Below, piece after piece: positions 45,974 through 55,133 of a stretch of DNA of 64,000 bases. Origin of the DNA: Atribacterota bacterium (GTDB lineage Bacteria > Atribacterota > Phoenicimicrobiia > Phoenicimicrobiales > Stramentimicrobiaceae). Each line of letters begins with the position of its first letter. Positions within the stretch are counted from its first letter, which is position 1. The DNA lies in assembly GCA_028696495.1 (NCBI GenBank), contig JAQVGY010000001.1:31618-95617 (forward strand), written 5' to 3'. The position numbers and the translations under genes were made by a program. The notes beneath the pieces were generated by a model. The model saw nothing but the letters and a program-made list of their open reading frames with translations, was not told the DNA's origin and searched no databases.

Positions 45974-46604
45974 CTACTTTTATATCCTCCTCACTTATTC
46001 CTCTTGTAACCGATAAGAGTTCTAAAATCTCAGTACTGGTAGCTTCCATTTCTTTTATCTGTCTTTCTACTCTATTTACCAGATAATTATAGGCAACAAT
46101 GGTAGGAATCGCCACAGAAAGACCAAAGGCAGTAGTCAACAAAGCCTCTGATATTGCTCCCGCCAGGGCTTCTGGGTTTCCCACACCAATTGCCGATATG
46201 ACCTGGAATCCTTTTATCATACCGAAAACTGTTCCTAACAAACCCAGTAATGGAGCAATATTTCCAACAGTAGCCAGTATCGGCAAATTTTTCTCTAAAA
46301 CTGCTACTTCCTGGTGAGCAGTATCTTCAATTGCTTCTCTAATTTCTTCCCGAGAGCTTCCATATTTTAATAATGCAGCTAAAATTATCTGCGAGATGGG
46401 AGAATAGTTTTTGCGACAGGCAGTAATTGCAAAATTAATATTTCCTTTTCTAATCAAATCGCTGATACGATTGCCAAATTTTCTGGTAGAAGTTTTAATA
46501 CTCTTTAAAAAGAACATTCTTTCAAAAAAAATAGCAATGGCCAGCAAGGAACAGAAGAAAATGGGATACATTAAAAAACCGCCTTTGTAAAATAAATCAA
46601 ACAT
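45951..46604 (-). CDS. exbB: ExbB/TolQ/MotA-type proton channel protein
   Basis: This is the membrane channel partner of ExbD. The 217-residue protein has an N-terminal helix (about 10-30), a cytoplasmic domain, and two C-terminal helices with the family motif NIAPLLGLLGTVFGMIKGF and EALLTTAFGLSVAIPTIVAYNYL. The conserved Thr residues of the channel helices are present. A GAGGAGG site lies ten bases before the ATG. It follows the large TPR gene by 122 bases. Confidence 0.93.
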   Translation of the reverse strand: MFDLFYKGGFLMYPIFFCSLLAIAIFFERMFFLKSIKTSTRKFGNRISDLIRKGNINFAITACRKNYSPISQIILAALLKYGSSREEIREAIEDTAHQEVAVLEKNLPILATVGNIAPLLGLLGTVFGMIKGFQVISAIGVGNPEALAGAISEALLTTAFGLSVAIPTIVAYNYLVNRVERQIKEMEATSTEILELLSVTRGISEEDIKVDEILSAQ

Positions 46605-46726
46605 TAATTAGTTGCCTCCTCAAATGTTATAGGATATTTTAATCTTTTGAATACATCATTGATTTACAATTTTTGAATAGTATAATGAATCTTTATTCTA
46701 AAGTTTAAATAGCTTTTATTTTAAAT

Positions 46727-49700
46727 CTATCGTTCTAATAGTCTTCTAACACTATCAGCATAAGTGGTCTCCGGGCATTTTTGTAAAATCATCTCATATT
46801 TTTCTGTTGCCTGTTCCTGATAACCTAATTCTTCTTCACAAATTGCCGTAATGTACAAAATATCACATACCAATGTGCCAGAGGGATACCCACTTAAATA
46901 TCTATCTCCAACCTGTAAAGCTTTCTCATATTCTCCTTTTTTAAAATAGCTCAGACTTAATCCATATAAAGCTCCGGGTAAATATTGGCTGTTGGGAGCA
47001 TGAGCAATCAATTTTTCAAAATTTAAAATACTATCAATCCATTTTTCTTCTTCCAAATTAACTTGGGCTAAGATATAAAGCGCCTCTTCAACAAAACTGC
47101 TTTTAGCAAAAGATTGAATGAAATGCTGCAATTTTACTCTCGCCTCATCATTGTCTTTGGCTAAAAAATATATCTTTCCAATTAAAAAATTACTTTCTTC
47201 CACAAATTGGCTTTCCGGATAATCCTTAAGAAGCTTATCAAACATATCTATAGCCATATTATAATCACCAAGGTTTAGATAACTCCAACATACACTATAT
47301 TGTACGTGATCTGCTAAAGAATGGTAATGAAAATTCTTTAAAAACTCTTGATAATGTTTAATTGCCTCAGAGTATTTTTCCTGTTTGTAGCAGGTTTCCC
47401 CCAACATATACAATGCTCTTATAGCAATTTCATCTCCGTCAACATGGTTAATGCTATAAAAATAGTCTTCTGCTTGAGCATAATCACCTAAACGATAGAA
47501 GCTCAATCCTTGCCAGTAATTAATTTCCTGTCTCATTTTATCCGTGATGGTCATGTCTTCTATTTCTTGAAAAATATTAATTGCTTCCTGAAATTCGCCC
47601 TTCTCATATTTTGATTTTGCCAGAACAAAATACCCCTCTATAGCCAGTGGGTCTTCCGGATATCTATTAGAAATTTCTTCATAAAGCGTAATGAGTTCTT
47701 CTTCATTATTTATTTTGTTTGCTGCATCTATCTTAAGCTCCAAAGCTTCTTTGCTATCAAAATCTTTTAATACTATTACCACATCCTGATAGCGATCTAA
47801 CCTGTAATAACTTCTTGCTAATTCCAGGGATGTTATTTTAGATAATTCTCTATCAAGAGACTGATTTAGCACTTTTTCATAATAAGATATGGCTTCCTTA
47901 TCTTCTCCTTTTTTAGAATATGCTAAACCCAAATCGAACAATATTCTGGCCAGCATATTGTTATCATCAACTTTTTCAACCAAAGCACTATTAATATCAA
48001 TTACCTTATCATATTCTTTTTGCTCTAAGAAAACTCTTGCCAGCAGGTAGAGTGATTCATATTTAACCAGACTATCTTTTTGTACTAATTCTTCTAAATT
48101 TGTCCTTGCTTCCGGATAATTACCTTCTTTAAATAGTACGAAACTATAGTAATATACGGTTTCATTTAATAATTCAAAATCAGGTTTATTATTTTTGATA
48201 TCGGTAAAGTAGATCTTGGCTTTGTCATAGATTTCTTCCCAGAAATAGGATTGTCCTAAAATAAATTTAATCTCATATTTATCAAATTGTAAAGGATCTG
48301 CTGTAATTAAATTTTCATAAAGTTTAATAGTCTGGGCATATTTCTTCTGTTTAAAATATACCATCCCTAATTTATACATCCCCTCTTGATGAAGAGTGCT
48401 TCTGGGATAATTCTTTACTAACAATTCCAGTACAATTTCAGCGTTGGAATAATCCCCCAATAAGTAGGCACACCAGCCATTTCCTAATAAAGCATTTTCA
48501 TAATATTCACTATCTATATAATTATTTACAATATATTGATAGTGCTGATTTGCTTCAGCATAATTCCTTAACTGGTATAGTGTTTCAGCTATAAGAAATC
48601 TGGCTTCTAAAAAGTCTGGACTATCTTCCAGAACATCCCTTAATTTCTCTAATGCAGCTTCATAGTCACCTAAAGAATAGAAATTATAAGCCAGCTGATA
48701 ATATTCCTTTTCCCAATCAATATCAAAGTAGCTGTCCCCACCAATTTTTTCTCTCTCTACCAGGTATTCATCCATCTGATTTAGATGGTAGTAGGTACGC
48801 ATTAGATAAATCCGTGTCTTTTCATAATTTGGATTTTTCTGAGCAGACTCCTTAAATTTAAGCAATGCTGCCTCATAATCACCTGAAACATAGTTTTGAT
48901 ATCCTTGATTGAATATCCAGACTACTTCTCTGCCAAACTCCTTTTCTTCGTTTGCTTTATTTAGATAGATTCTGGCATTGGTATTAAAAGGGTCTAACCG
49001 AACGGCTTCTTCCAAATATTTAATTGAACTATCAAGATCACCCACCTGATAATAGCTTAACCCTAAAAAATAATAAGCTTCTTTGAAATCTTTGCTCAGA
49101 CCTATCGCTTGTGTCAATAATTTAATAGAATCAAAATATTTTTTAGAGCTGTAGGCGTTGTAACCGGTAACATACAATTCATAAGCTTCTTTGCCATAAA
49201 TTTCAGCCTGTTGATACTGTCGAAAAACCCATTCAACTTCTTTATTATCGGGTTTGAGCTTTTCAATTTGCTCAGCTTGTTCCAGGGCTTTAGAAACCTG
49301 ACCGGTATCATAATATGCTTGCATTAAGAGTATTCTGGCTTTAACATTATCTGGCTGATATAAAATTGAATCCTCTAAATTGTCTATTGTAGATGCAATA
49401 TCATCCTGAGAATACTTTGAATAGGCAAGGCGATAGAGAGCATCTGCTAATCTGTGATAACTTACTTTGAAATCACTATTGCTTCTGGCAGTTTCTAAAT
49501 ATTTTTCAAGACTGGCGATTTCCCGAAAGGTCCATTTAGTTCTTTCATATATTTGGGATAATAGATAATAAGCTTCGGCAAAAGATGGGTCTTCTTCTAC
49601 AGCTTTTTCAGCAAAGTCTATTGCTTTGGTCCAGAGGGGTTTGCTCGGATAGTCAGCTCCCTGGTATTCTGTGATAGCCTGATCTTTAAATTCAATACTT

Positions 49701-50332
49701 TGATAATAATTTTTTAAAGCTGTCAAAGATGTAGAAATATTTTTCTTCAGGTTGTAAGCTAATTCTTCATCGATATATACACCAGCTTCTTCTAAAATAG
49801 TCTTAGCGATATCTTCTTTAAAATAAAGTAAATCTTCCGCCATTACCGTCATCTCACGAAATTCAAAAAACTGTTCCAGTTGAGCTTGATACATAATTAG
49901 ATTGAATCTCAGGAGTTCTTTCTGTTCCAAAGAAAAATATCCGGTAAATATTAGGTCGACTTTCAGCAGCTCATTCAAGGAGCGGAAAAGACTGACATCT
50001 TTTCCCTCTGCTAAAGCCCCATAAACTTCAATGTTTGTTAATTTTTCAATCTCTTCTGCTGACATATAGTTAATCTTATCTGAATGGGAGAAAGCATGAT
50101 TCAACATATCCGGAAATCCCTTTTCCAACCACTGCCACTTATCTTCTCCGGTTAGATTACGGAAATAATAAACTGCAAATTTTTGATTATCTGTTGCAGC
50201 TGAAATAGAATTAAAAACAGCAGAAAACAGAATTAACATTAAGGCGAGATGTAGCAGGCAGGATTTTGACAGCCTTCTAAAAAGATCTTTGCGATAATAT
50301 AAAGAGTTTCTATTTATTTTTATAAAAACCAT
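46727..50332 (-). CDS. Very large exported TPR protein (about 1200 residues)
   Basis: The protein starts after GGTGA with ATG at 50332, or at a TTG 5 codons earlier. An N-terminal signal segment ending FNSISAA (about 45 residues) is followed by a domain of about 180 residues beginning KFAVYYFRNLTGEDKWQWLE, which resembles the CsgG/TolB-N type found in envelope assembly proteins. The rest is a chain of TPR or TPR-like repeats of about 34-40 residues, well over 20 copies (for example FKEAYYFLGLSYYQVGDLDS, ALYMLGETCYKQEKYSEA). BamD/YbgF-like repeats dominate its last third. It is the first gene before exbB-exbD-DUF3048, suggesting a periplasmic partner for that motor. Function inferred only. Confidence 0.82.
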   Translation of the reverse strand: MVFIKINRNSLYYRKDLFRRLSKSCLLHLALMLILFSAVFNSISAATDNQKFAVYYFRNLTGEDKWQWLEKGFPDMLNHAFSHSDKINYMSAEEIEKLTNIEVYGALAEGKDVSLFRSLNELLKVDLIFTGYFSLEQKELLRFNLIMYQAQLEQFFEFREMTVMAEDLLYFKEDIAKTILEEAGVYIDEELAYNLKKNISTSLTALKNYYQSIEFKDQAITEYQGADYPSKPLWTKAIDFAEKAVEEDPSFAEAYYLLSQIYERTKWTFREIASLEKYLETARSNSDFKVSYHRLADALYRLAYSKYSQDDIASTIDNLEDSILYQPDNVKARILLMQAYYDTGQVSKALEQAEQIEKLKPDNKEVEWVFRQYQQAEIYGKEAYELYVTGYNAYSSKKYFDSIKLLTQAIGLSKDFKEAYYFLGLSYYQVGDLDSSIKYLEEAVRLDPFNTNARIYLNKANEEKEFGREVVWIFNQGYQNYVSGDYEAALLKFKESAQKNPNYEKTRIYLMRTYYHLNQMDEYLVEREKIGGDSYFDIDWEKEYYQLAYNFYSLGDYEAALEKLRDVLEDSPDFLEARFLIAETLYQLRNYAEANQHYQYIVNNYIDSEYYENALLGNGWCAYLLGDYSNAEIVLELLVKNYPRSTLHQEGMYKLGMVYFKQKKYAQTIKLYENLITADPLQFDKYEIKFILGQSYFWEEIYDKAKIYFTDIKNNKPDFELLNETVYYYSFVLFKEGNYPEARTNLEELVQKDSLVKYESLYLLARVFLEQKEYDKVIDINSALVEKVDDNNMLARILFDLGLAYSKKGEDKEAISYYEKVLNQSLDRELSKITSLELARSYYRLDRYQDVVIVLKDFDSKEALELKIDAANKINNEEELITLYEEISNRYPEDPLAIEGYFVLAKSKYEKGEFQEAINIFQEIEDMTITDKMRQEINYWQGLSFYRLGDYAQAEDYFYSINHVDGDEIAIRALYMLGETCYKQEKYSEAIKHYQEFLKNFHYHSLADHVQYSVCWSYLNLGDYNMAIDMFDKLLKDYPESQFVEESNFLIGKIYFLAKDNDEARVKLQHFIQSFAKSSFVEEALYILAQVNLEEEKWIDSILNFEKLIAHAPNSQYLPGALYGLSLSYFKKGEYEKALQVGDRYLSGYPSGTLVCDILYITAICEEELGYQEQATEKYEMILQKCPETTYADSVRRLLER

Positions 50333-50484
50333 ATTTGGCTTCACCAATCTAATCTTAATATTGAAATTTCTTTTCTTTATCTTTTATTATAATTATACAA
50401 TTGTCTTAAATATAATATGTTAATCTAAAAACCTTTAATAAAAGATTCTTGCTATAATCTTATTTTACATAATATCATATTTGG

Positions 50485-51768
50485 CTAAGAATAAAAATAA
50501 AATTCTTTTTTACCAATTCTTACTATATCTCCCTCTTGAATCCCTTGTTTTACAAGTGCTTTTTCAACTCCTAAAGCTTTTATTTTTTCTTGAAAATATT
50601 TTAAAGCCTGTGGATTTTCTAAGTCATACTGGCATACTAATTTTTCTATTTTTTCTCCCTCTATCCTGAACTCTTCTCCTTCTTTTTTAATTACAAATGG
50701 TGGTTTGTATTCATAGTGAACTATCTTATGCTCAGAAGGTAAAGGAACAGGCACTTCTTTTTTTTCCACAAGTTTTATGGTTTTGAAAATCTGAAAAATC
50801 AGCTCTGGCAATCCTTTTCGGGTAATAGCGGAAACAAAATAAATATCTTTACTCTCTTTTAAAAAAGCCTTTTTTATCTTTTCCATCTTTTTTTGAACTT
50901 CTGGCAAATCACATTTATTAACAACAATTATTTCCTCTTTTTTCTCGAGTGATGATGAAAATTGATTTAATTCATTTCTAAGTATTTGATAGTTTCCCAT
51001 TATATTATCATTATCAATAGATATCTCTAATCCATCAATAATATGGACAATAACTTTTGTTCTTTCAATATGTTTTAGAAAACGAATTCCCAATCCTGCA
51101 CCACTGCTGGCACCTTCTATGAGTCCCGGAATATCAGAAAGAATGAATTGATTTTCATCATCAACATATACGACGCCTAAATGGGGTTCAAGAGTGGTAA
51201 AGGGATAATCTGCTATTTTGGGTTTAGCAGCAGTCATTTTGGATAATAATGTTGATTTACCGGCATTAGGGAATCCTATTAAAGCAGCATCTGCGATTAG
51301 TTTCAAATTTAATTTAATAACCCTTTCTTCTCCCGGCTCTCCTCTTTGGGCGAACCTTGGTGAACGGCGAATTGAACTTTTAAAACGATAGTTGCCTTTT
51401 CCACCCAATCCCCCGCAGGCAACACATATTTTTTTCTCTGGTTGAAATAAATCAGCAAAAATATTACCATCCTTCATTTCTTCCACGATAGTTCCTACTG
51501 GAACCTTTAACCACAAATCACTGCCATTCTTACCATTTTTTTTACTTCCGCTTCCATTTCCTCCATTTTCTGCTTTGCGATGTGGATTTCTATAATATTC
51601 AATTAAAGTCTTTATTTGTGAGTCGGCCTGTATGTAAACATTTCCACCTCTTCCTCCATCCCCACCATCGGGACCACCTTTGGGAACAAATCGTTCTCTT
51701 CGAAAACTAACACAGCCATCCCCACCTTTTCCTGCTTTAACAAATATAACTACTTCATCAATAAACAT
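50485..51768 (-). CDS. obg: Obg GTPase
   Basis: Obg is an essential GTPase for large-subunit maturation and stress signalling. The 427-residue protein has the Gly-rich Obg fold (GKGGDGCVSFRRE, GGPDGGDGGRGG) in the first 155 residues. The G domain follows (GFPNAGKSTLLSKM near 165, DIPGLIEGAS, NKCDLPE), and then a C-terminal OCT domain of about 70 residues (KIVHYEYKPPFVIKKEG onward). It follows rpmA, from which it is separated by a terminator-like hairpin. Confidence 0.96.
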   Translation of the reverse strand: MFIDEVVIFVKAGKGGDGCVSFRRERFVPKGGPDGGDGGRGGNVYIQADSQIKTLIEYYRNPHRKAENGGNGSGSKKNGKNGSDLWLKVPVGTIVEEMKDGNIFADLFQPEKKICVACGGLGGKGNYRFKSSIRRSPRFAQRGEPGEERVIKLNLKLIADAALIGFPNAGKSTLLSKMTAAKPKIADYPFTTLEPHLGVVYVDDENQFILSDIPGLIEGASSGAGLGIRFLKHIERTKVIVHIIDGLEISIDNDNIMGNYQILRNELNQFSSSLEKKEEIIVVNKCDLPEVQKKMEKIKKAFLKESKDIYFVSAITRKGLPELIFQIFKTIKLVEKKEVPVPLPSEHKIVHYEYKPPFVIKKEGEEFRIEGEKIEKLVCQYDLENPQALKYFQEKIKALGVEKALVKQGIQEGDIVRIGKKEFYFYS

Positions 51769-51896
51769 TTTTTGCCTTTTTAAGTTTTTTCCTTATTTAA
51801 TCTCTTTAAAAGCTATCAGCTGACTCTTTATATATTTCTTTGTAACCCCTTGCGATTAACATGACAACTGCTCTCTTTTTTCCTCTTCGTTGCTAA

Positions 51897-51934
51897 TAAA
51901 AAAACCCCTGAGTTTAAATATGACTCAGGGGTTT
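51897..51934 (-). terminator. Rho-independent terminator after rpmA
   Basis: A 12-base perfect inverted repeat (51902-51913 with 51923-51934), GC-rich, is followed by a T-run on the minus strand. It stands between rpmA and obg, so it reduces or ends the rplU-rpmA transcript before obg. Confidence 0.8.
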
Positions 51935-51944
51935 AAAATCCTTG

Positions 51945-52211
51945 TTATACTTCTGCATCATATGCAGCAATAGATACCTGTTTTCTTTTTTTGCCCGTTG
52001 TCCTGAAGGTCACATAACCATCTATAAGTGCGAAGAGAGTGTCATCCCCTCCGCGGCCAACATTCTTTCCCGGTAATATTCTAGTGCCCCTTTGTCGAAC
52101 AAGTATATTGCCGCTGCGTACAAACTGTCCATCAAATCTTTTCACACCAAGACGTTTGGAATTGCTATCACGGCCATTTTTTGCTGAGCCCTGTCCTTTT
52201 TTATGAGCCAT
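51945..52211 (-). CDS. rpmA: 50S ribosomal protein L27
   Basis: L27 reaches into the peptidyl-transferase centre with its N-terminal tail. The 88-residue protein begins MAHKKGQGSAKNGRDSNSKR, the form that lacks the cleavable extension found in Firmicutes. The rest (LGVKRFDGQFVRSGNILVRQ, GRGGDDTLFALIDGYV) is standard. It follows rplU after 56 bases, with no Prp (YsxB) protease gene between, consistent with the missing extension. Confidence 0.97.
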   Translation of the reverse strand: MAHKKGQGSAKNGRDSNSKRLGVKRFDGQFVRSGNILVRQRGTRILPGKNVGRGGDDTLFALIDGYVTFRTTGKKRKQVSIAAYDAEV

Positions 52212-52267
52212 ATAATTTCACCTCACTTACTTGCTTTTCAAGATTCAACCGTTTCAATTTAATTTTT

Positions 52268-52579
52268 TTAAATATTTATCTTTTCTATTTTTACTTCTGT
52301 AAATAATTGCCGATGCCCAATCTTTTTCTCATATCTCTTTTTGGGCTTATATTTTAAGACTACTATTTTTTTTGCTTTTCCATGTCTCAGTATTTTACCT
52401 TCTGCATAACTATTCTCAACCAGGGGTTGACCAAAACTATATTTACCATCTTTTTCCAACATCAATACCTCATCAAACTTTACCCTGTCCCCTTCATTTA
52501 GTTCCAGTTTTTCAACCTTTATTATATCTCCTTCTTTGATCAGATACTGTTTCCCTCCCGTTGCAATAATGGCATGCAT
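52268..52579 (-). CDS. rplU: 50S ribosomal protein L21
   Basis: L21 is a large-subunit protein that binds 23S rRNA domain I. The 103-residue protein starts MHAIIATGGKQYLIKEGD and has the family's VLMLEKDGKYSFGQP and KVEIEK-like end. An AGGAGGAG site precedes the ATG by about eight bases. It is the first gene of rplU-rpmA. Confidence 0.96.
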   Translation of the reverse strand: MHAIIATGGKQYLIKEGDIIKVEKLELNEGDRVKFDEVLMLEKDGKYSFGQPLVENSYAEGKILRHGKAKKIVVLKYKPKKRYEKKIGHRQLFTEVKIEKINI

Positions 52580-52664
52580 CTTTGTTAACTCCTCCTGCTT
52601 AAATAAATCGCCTGAAAAGGTAGCTGTTGCTTTTAGACCTTGCCAGTGCGTATATAGCGTATAA

Positions 52665-52693
52665 AATTTATCATATATGTGTTAACCTGTCAA
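52665..52693 (-). promoter_or_regulatory. Promoter of rplU-rpmA
   Basis: On the minus strand TTGACA (52688-52693) and TAAATT (52665-52670) are separated by 17 bases. The untranslated leader of about 75 bases before rplU holds a weak AAGGT...ACCTT hairpin and might be an L21-type leader, but I cannot confirm this. Confidence 0.7.
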
Positions 52694-52741
52694 ATTATTT
52701 TGAAATTAATTAGCCACAACCTTGATATATCGATAAAAATA

Positions 52742-54250
52742 TCAATCTTGCAATACCTTTAAAATCTTCTTTACATCTCTTCTCTTTCCTACCGCAATCA
52801 CTTTAATCTTTTCTATATGAAGATAGGGTAATGCTTTGATATAGATACTTTTTTTATAATCTCTCTCTAACTGTTTTATTAATAACATTTTCCCACCAGA
52901 TAGCTCTTTCTCTACCTCAGGATTTACACCCAATAAAATTGCCTCAGCTTTAGAATGCTTTCCTAAATCTTCCAGCTTATGCAATACCTGATTACTGATT
53001 GTTTCCGGTGACATAATCCGACCACTACCTGTGCAATAGGGGCATGCTGTACGTAATAATGAATCTAAATCCCGTTTAGAACGTTTTCTGGTCATCTCTA
53101 CTAAGCCCAATTCTGTAGTCTGTACAATATTTGATTTGATTCTATCCTTTTTCAACTCATTTTCCAATTTATTTATTACTTTTTCCTGGTCTTCTTTGTT
53201 ATCCATATCAATAAAGTCAATAATAATTATTCCGCCAATATACCTTAGCCGTAATTGTCTTGCAATCTCCTCGGCTGCCTGTAAATTAGTCTTTAAAATA
53301 GTATCTCTCATTTTTTTACCGCCAACATATTTCCCGGTATTTACATCTACTACAGTTAAGGCTTCTACTTCGTCGAAAACAAGATACCCCCCACATTTTA
53401 ACCATACTTTTTTCTCTAATGCCTTGCTTATCTCTTTTTCTATATTAAAAGCTTCAAATATGGGCTTATCACCGTCATAATAAGAAACCCTTGGTTTTAA
53501 TTCTAACAAAAACAGATTATCGAGATAATTGATTATTTCCTCATATTCTTCTTTGGAATTTACTAAAAATTCATCTATCTCTTCAGTAAATAAATCTCGA
53601 ATTACTCTGTAGGTGAGACTCAGGTCCTCGTGCAGCAACAAAGGAGCTTTTGCTCTTCTGCTCCTCTTTTGGATTTTATTCCATAAACGGACAAGGAAAT
53701 CCATATCTGGCAATAAATCTTCTTCCTCTTTACCGGTGGCTGCTGTTCTAATGATAAAACCAAATTCATTTTTTTTGATTTTTTGAACAATTTTTTTTAG
53801 TCTTTCTCTTTCTTCTTCCTGCTCAATTCTTCTGGAAACAGCAACGGTATTATTATTGGGCATCAAGACAAGATAACGGCCCGGTAGACTGATATTGGTA
53901 GTTACCTTGGCGCCTTTCGGTATAATAGCTTCTTTTACCACCTGAACATCAATTTCCTGACCAACCTTAATCAATTTATTTATATCAACATCTTTATCAC
54001 TTTTCTTGCCAAAAGATTGTATAACATCATTCAAATGTAAAAAGGCATTTCTATCAATTCCTATGTCAATAAAAGCTGCCTCTATTCCGGGTAAGACATT
54101 CATTACTTTACCTTTATAGATATTGCCGATAATCTTTTTTTCTTCTAATCTCTCAATATAAATCTCTACTAACTTATTATTTTCTAAGATAGCAATACGT
54201 TTCTCACTCAGACTGCTATCAATTATTACTTGCTTAGCTCTATACTCCAT
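52742..54250 (-). CDS. rng: Ribonuclease G/E family endoribonuclease
   Basis: RNase G/E cuts single-stranded RNA in rRNA maturation and mRNA decay. The 502-residue protein has an N-terminal S1 domain (GNIYKGKVMNVLPGIEAAFI, about 40-120), the RNase H-like catalytic part with VVDVNTGKYVG near residue 300 and IIIIDFIDMDN near 343 (the metal-binding aspartates), and the zinc-link CPYCTGSGRI near 410. There is no long C-terminal scaffold, so it is RNase G-like. It lies after DUF2344, the usual clostridial order rSAM-DUF2344-rng-rplU. Confidence 0.92.
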   Translation of the reverse strand: MEYRAKQVIIDSSLSEKRIAILENNKLVEIYIERLEEKKIIGNIYKGKVMNVLPGIEAAFIDIGIDRNAFLHLNDVIQSFGKKSDKDVDINKLIKVGQEIDVQVVKEAIIPKGAKVTTNISLPGRYLVLMPNNNTVAVSRRIEQEEERERLKKIVQKIKKNEFGFIIRTAATGKEEEDLLPDMDFLVRLWNKIQKRSRRAKAPLLLHEDLSLTYRVIRDLFTEEIDEFLVNSKEEYEEIINYLDNLFLLELKPRVSYYDGDKPIFEAFNIEKEISKALEKKVWLKCGGYLVFDEVEALTVVDVNTGKYVGGKKMRDTILKTNLQAAEEIARQLRLRYIGGIIIIDFIDMDNKEDQEKVINKLENELKKDRIKSNIVQTTELGLVEMTRKRSKRDLDSLLRTACPYCTGSGRIMSPETISNQVLHKLEDLGKHSKAEAILLGVNPEVEKELSGGKMLLIKQLERDYKKSIYIKALPYLHIEKIKVIAVGKRRDVKKILKVLQD

Positions 54251-54289
54251 AACTTCAGGAGATACCTTTCTCTTAAAATTTTTTAAATT

Positions 54290-54308
54290 GACTTAATAAG
54301 ATTAAGTC
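54290..54308. repeat. 8-base palindrome upstream of rng
   Basis: A perfect GACTTAAT/ATTAAGTC inverted repeat with a 3-base centre lies 40 bases before the rng start. A TTGACT hexamer precedes it by about 18 bases on the minus strand, so the repeat could overlap a promoter -10 or be an operator or small hairpin. Function unknown. Confidence 0.4.
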
Positions 54309-54394
54309 ACCTTAGATTTTTTAGTCAAAACCAGATATTAATGAAATATCCTTGCAATGATAACATAAATATTTGTTATTATACAGATAAAATA

Positions 54395-55096
54395 TTAAAT
54401 CAATGATTCAGAAATGAACTTTTCCCTGATAATTTTTCCAATTAAAAAATAATCCTTAACTACATCAGCTAACATCTGTATAATTGGGTTGGGGTTGATA
54501 CATACTCCTGCTTCAATATTCAAAATTAAACAGATGATTATTCTATCATTATTTTTTGAAAAAATATTAATTTTACTGATATAGGGACGTAAATCTACTT
54601 CCTTTAATCCTTTTTTACTTTCCTTTTTAATTTTAATATCTTTCCGGTCCAACAAACATTTTACATACTGTTCAATCTTATTGTGATAGTATACCATTTT
54701 ATTTGCATCTATGGCATCAACAGGTATTAGATAGAACAGATAAGAAGCTTGCCTCAATAGTTTACTTAAAGGTATTCTCTTATTTGAAACCTCTTCTACT
54801 TCCAGTATTTTAAAGCCAGATGGAGCTACTTTATTGATTTTACCTTTTAACTCTTCTTCAGCAAGTGGTTCTTTTAATACAATTTCCGTTATCTCCTGCC
54901 ATCCTTCTATACCAAGAGGCAGTGCCGGACCAAAAGATACTTTTATTCTGGGATTATAACCTTCGGTTAATTCAACAGGTATATCAGCCCTTAACAATAC
55001 TCTTCTAAATAATTGGTTTAAATCGAGATGAGAGATAAATCTTAAAGGCCCATTCTTTTGGTATTTCATACGATAAAGGTATGACATAAATCTCAC
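54395..55096 (-). CDS. DUF2344 protein, partner of the radical SAM protein
   Basis: A 233-residue protein of the TIGR03936 / DUF2344 (radical SAM-linked) family: MKYQKNGPLRFISHLDLNQL, RRVLLRADIPVELTEGYNPR and SFGPALPLGIEG. In many bacteria it is the C-terminal part of the large radical SAM protein; here it is a separate gene 37 bases downstream. The chemistry is unknown. The start is a GTG with GGAAAG upstream; an ATG three codons on is possible. Confidence 0.88.
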   Translation of the reverse strand: MRFMSYLYRMKYQKNGPLRFISHLDLNQLFRRVLLRADIPVELTEGYNPRIKVSFGPALPLGIEGWQEITEIVLKEPLAEEELKGKINKVAPSGFKILEVEEVSNKRIPLSKLLRQASYLFYLIPVDAIDANKMVYYHNKIEQYVKCLLDRKDIKIKKESKKGLKEVDLRPYISKINIFSKNNDRIIICLILNIEAGVCINPNPIIQMLADVVKDYFLIGKIIREKFISESLI

Positions 55097-55133
55097 ATTT
55101 CTTTCCAGTTCAGATTATCAATAACTTCTACCA

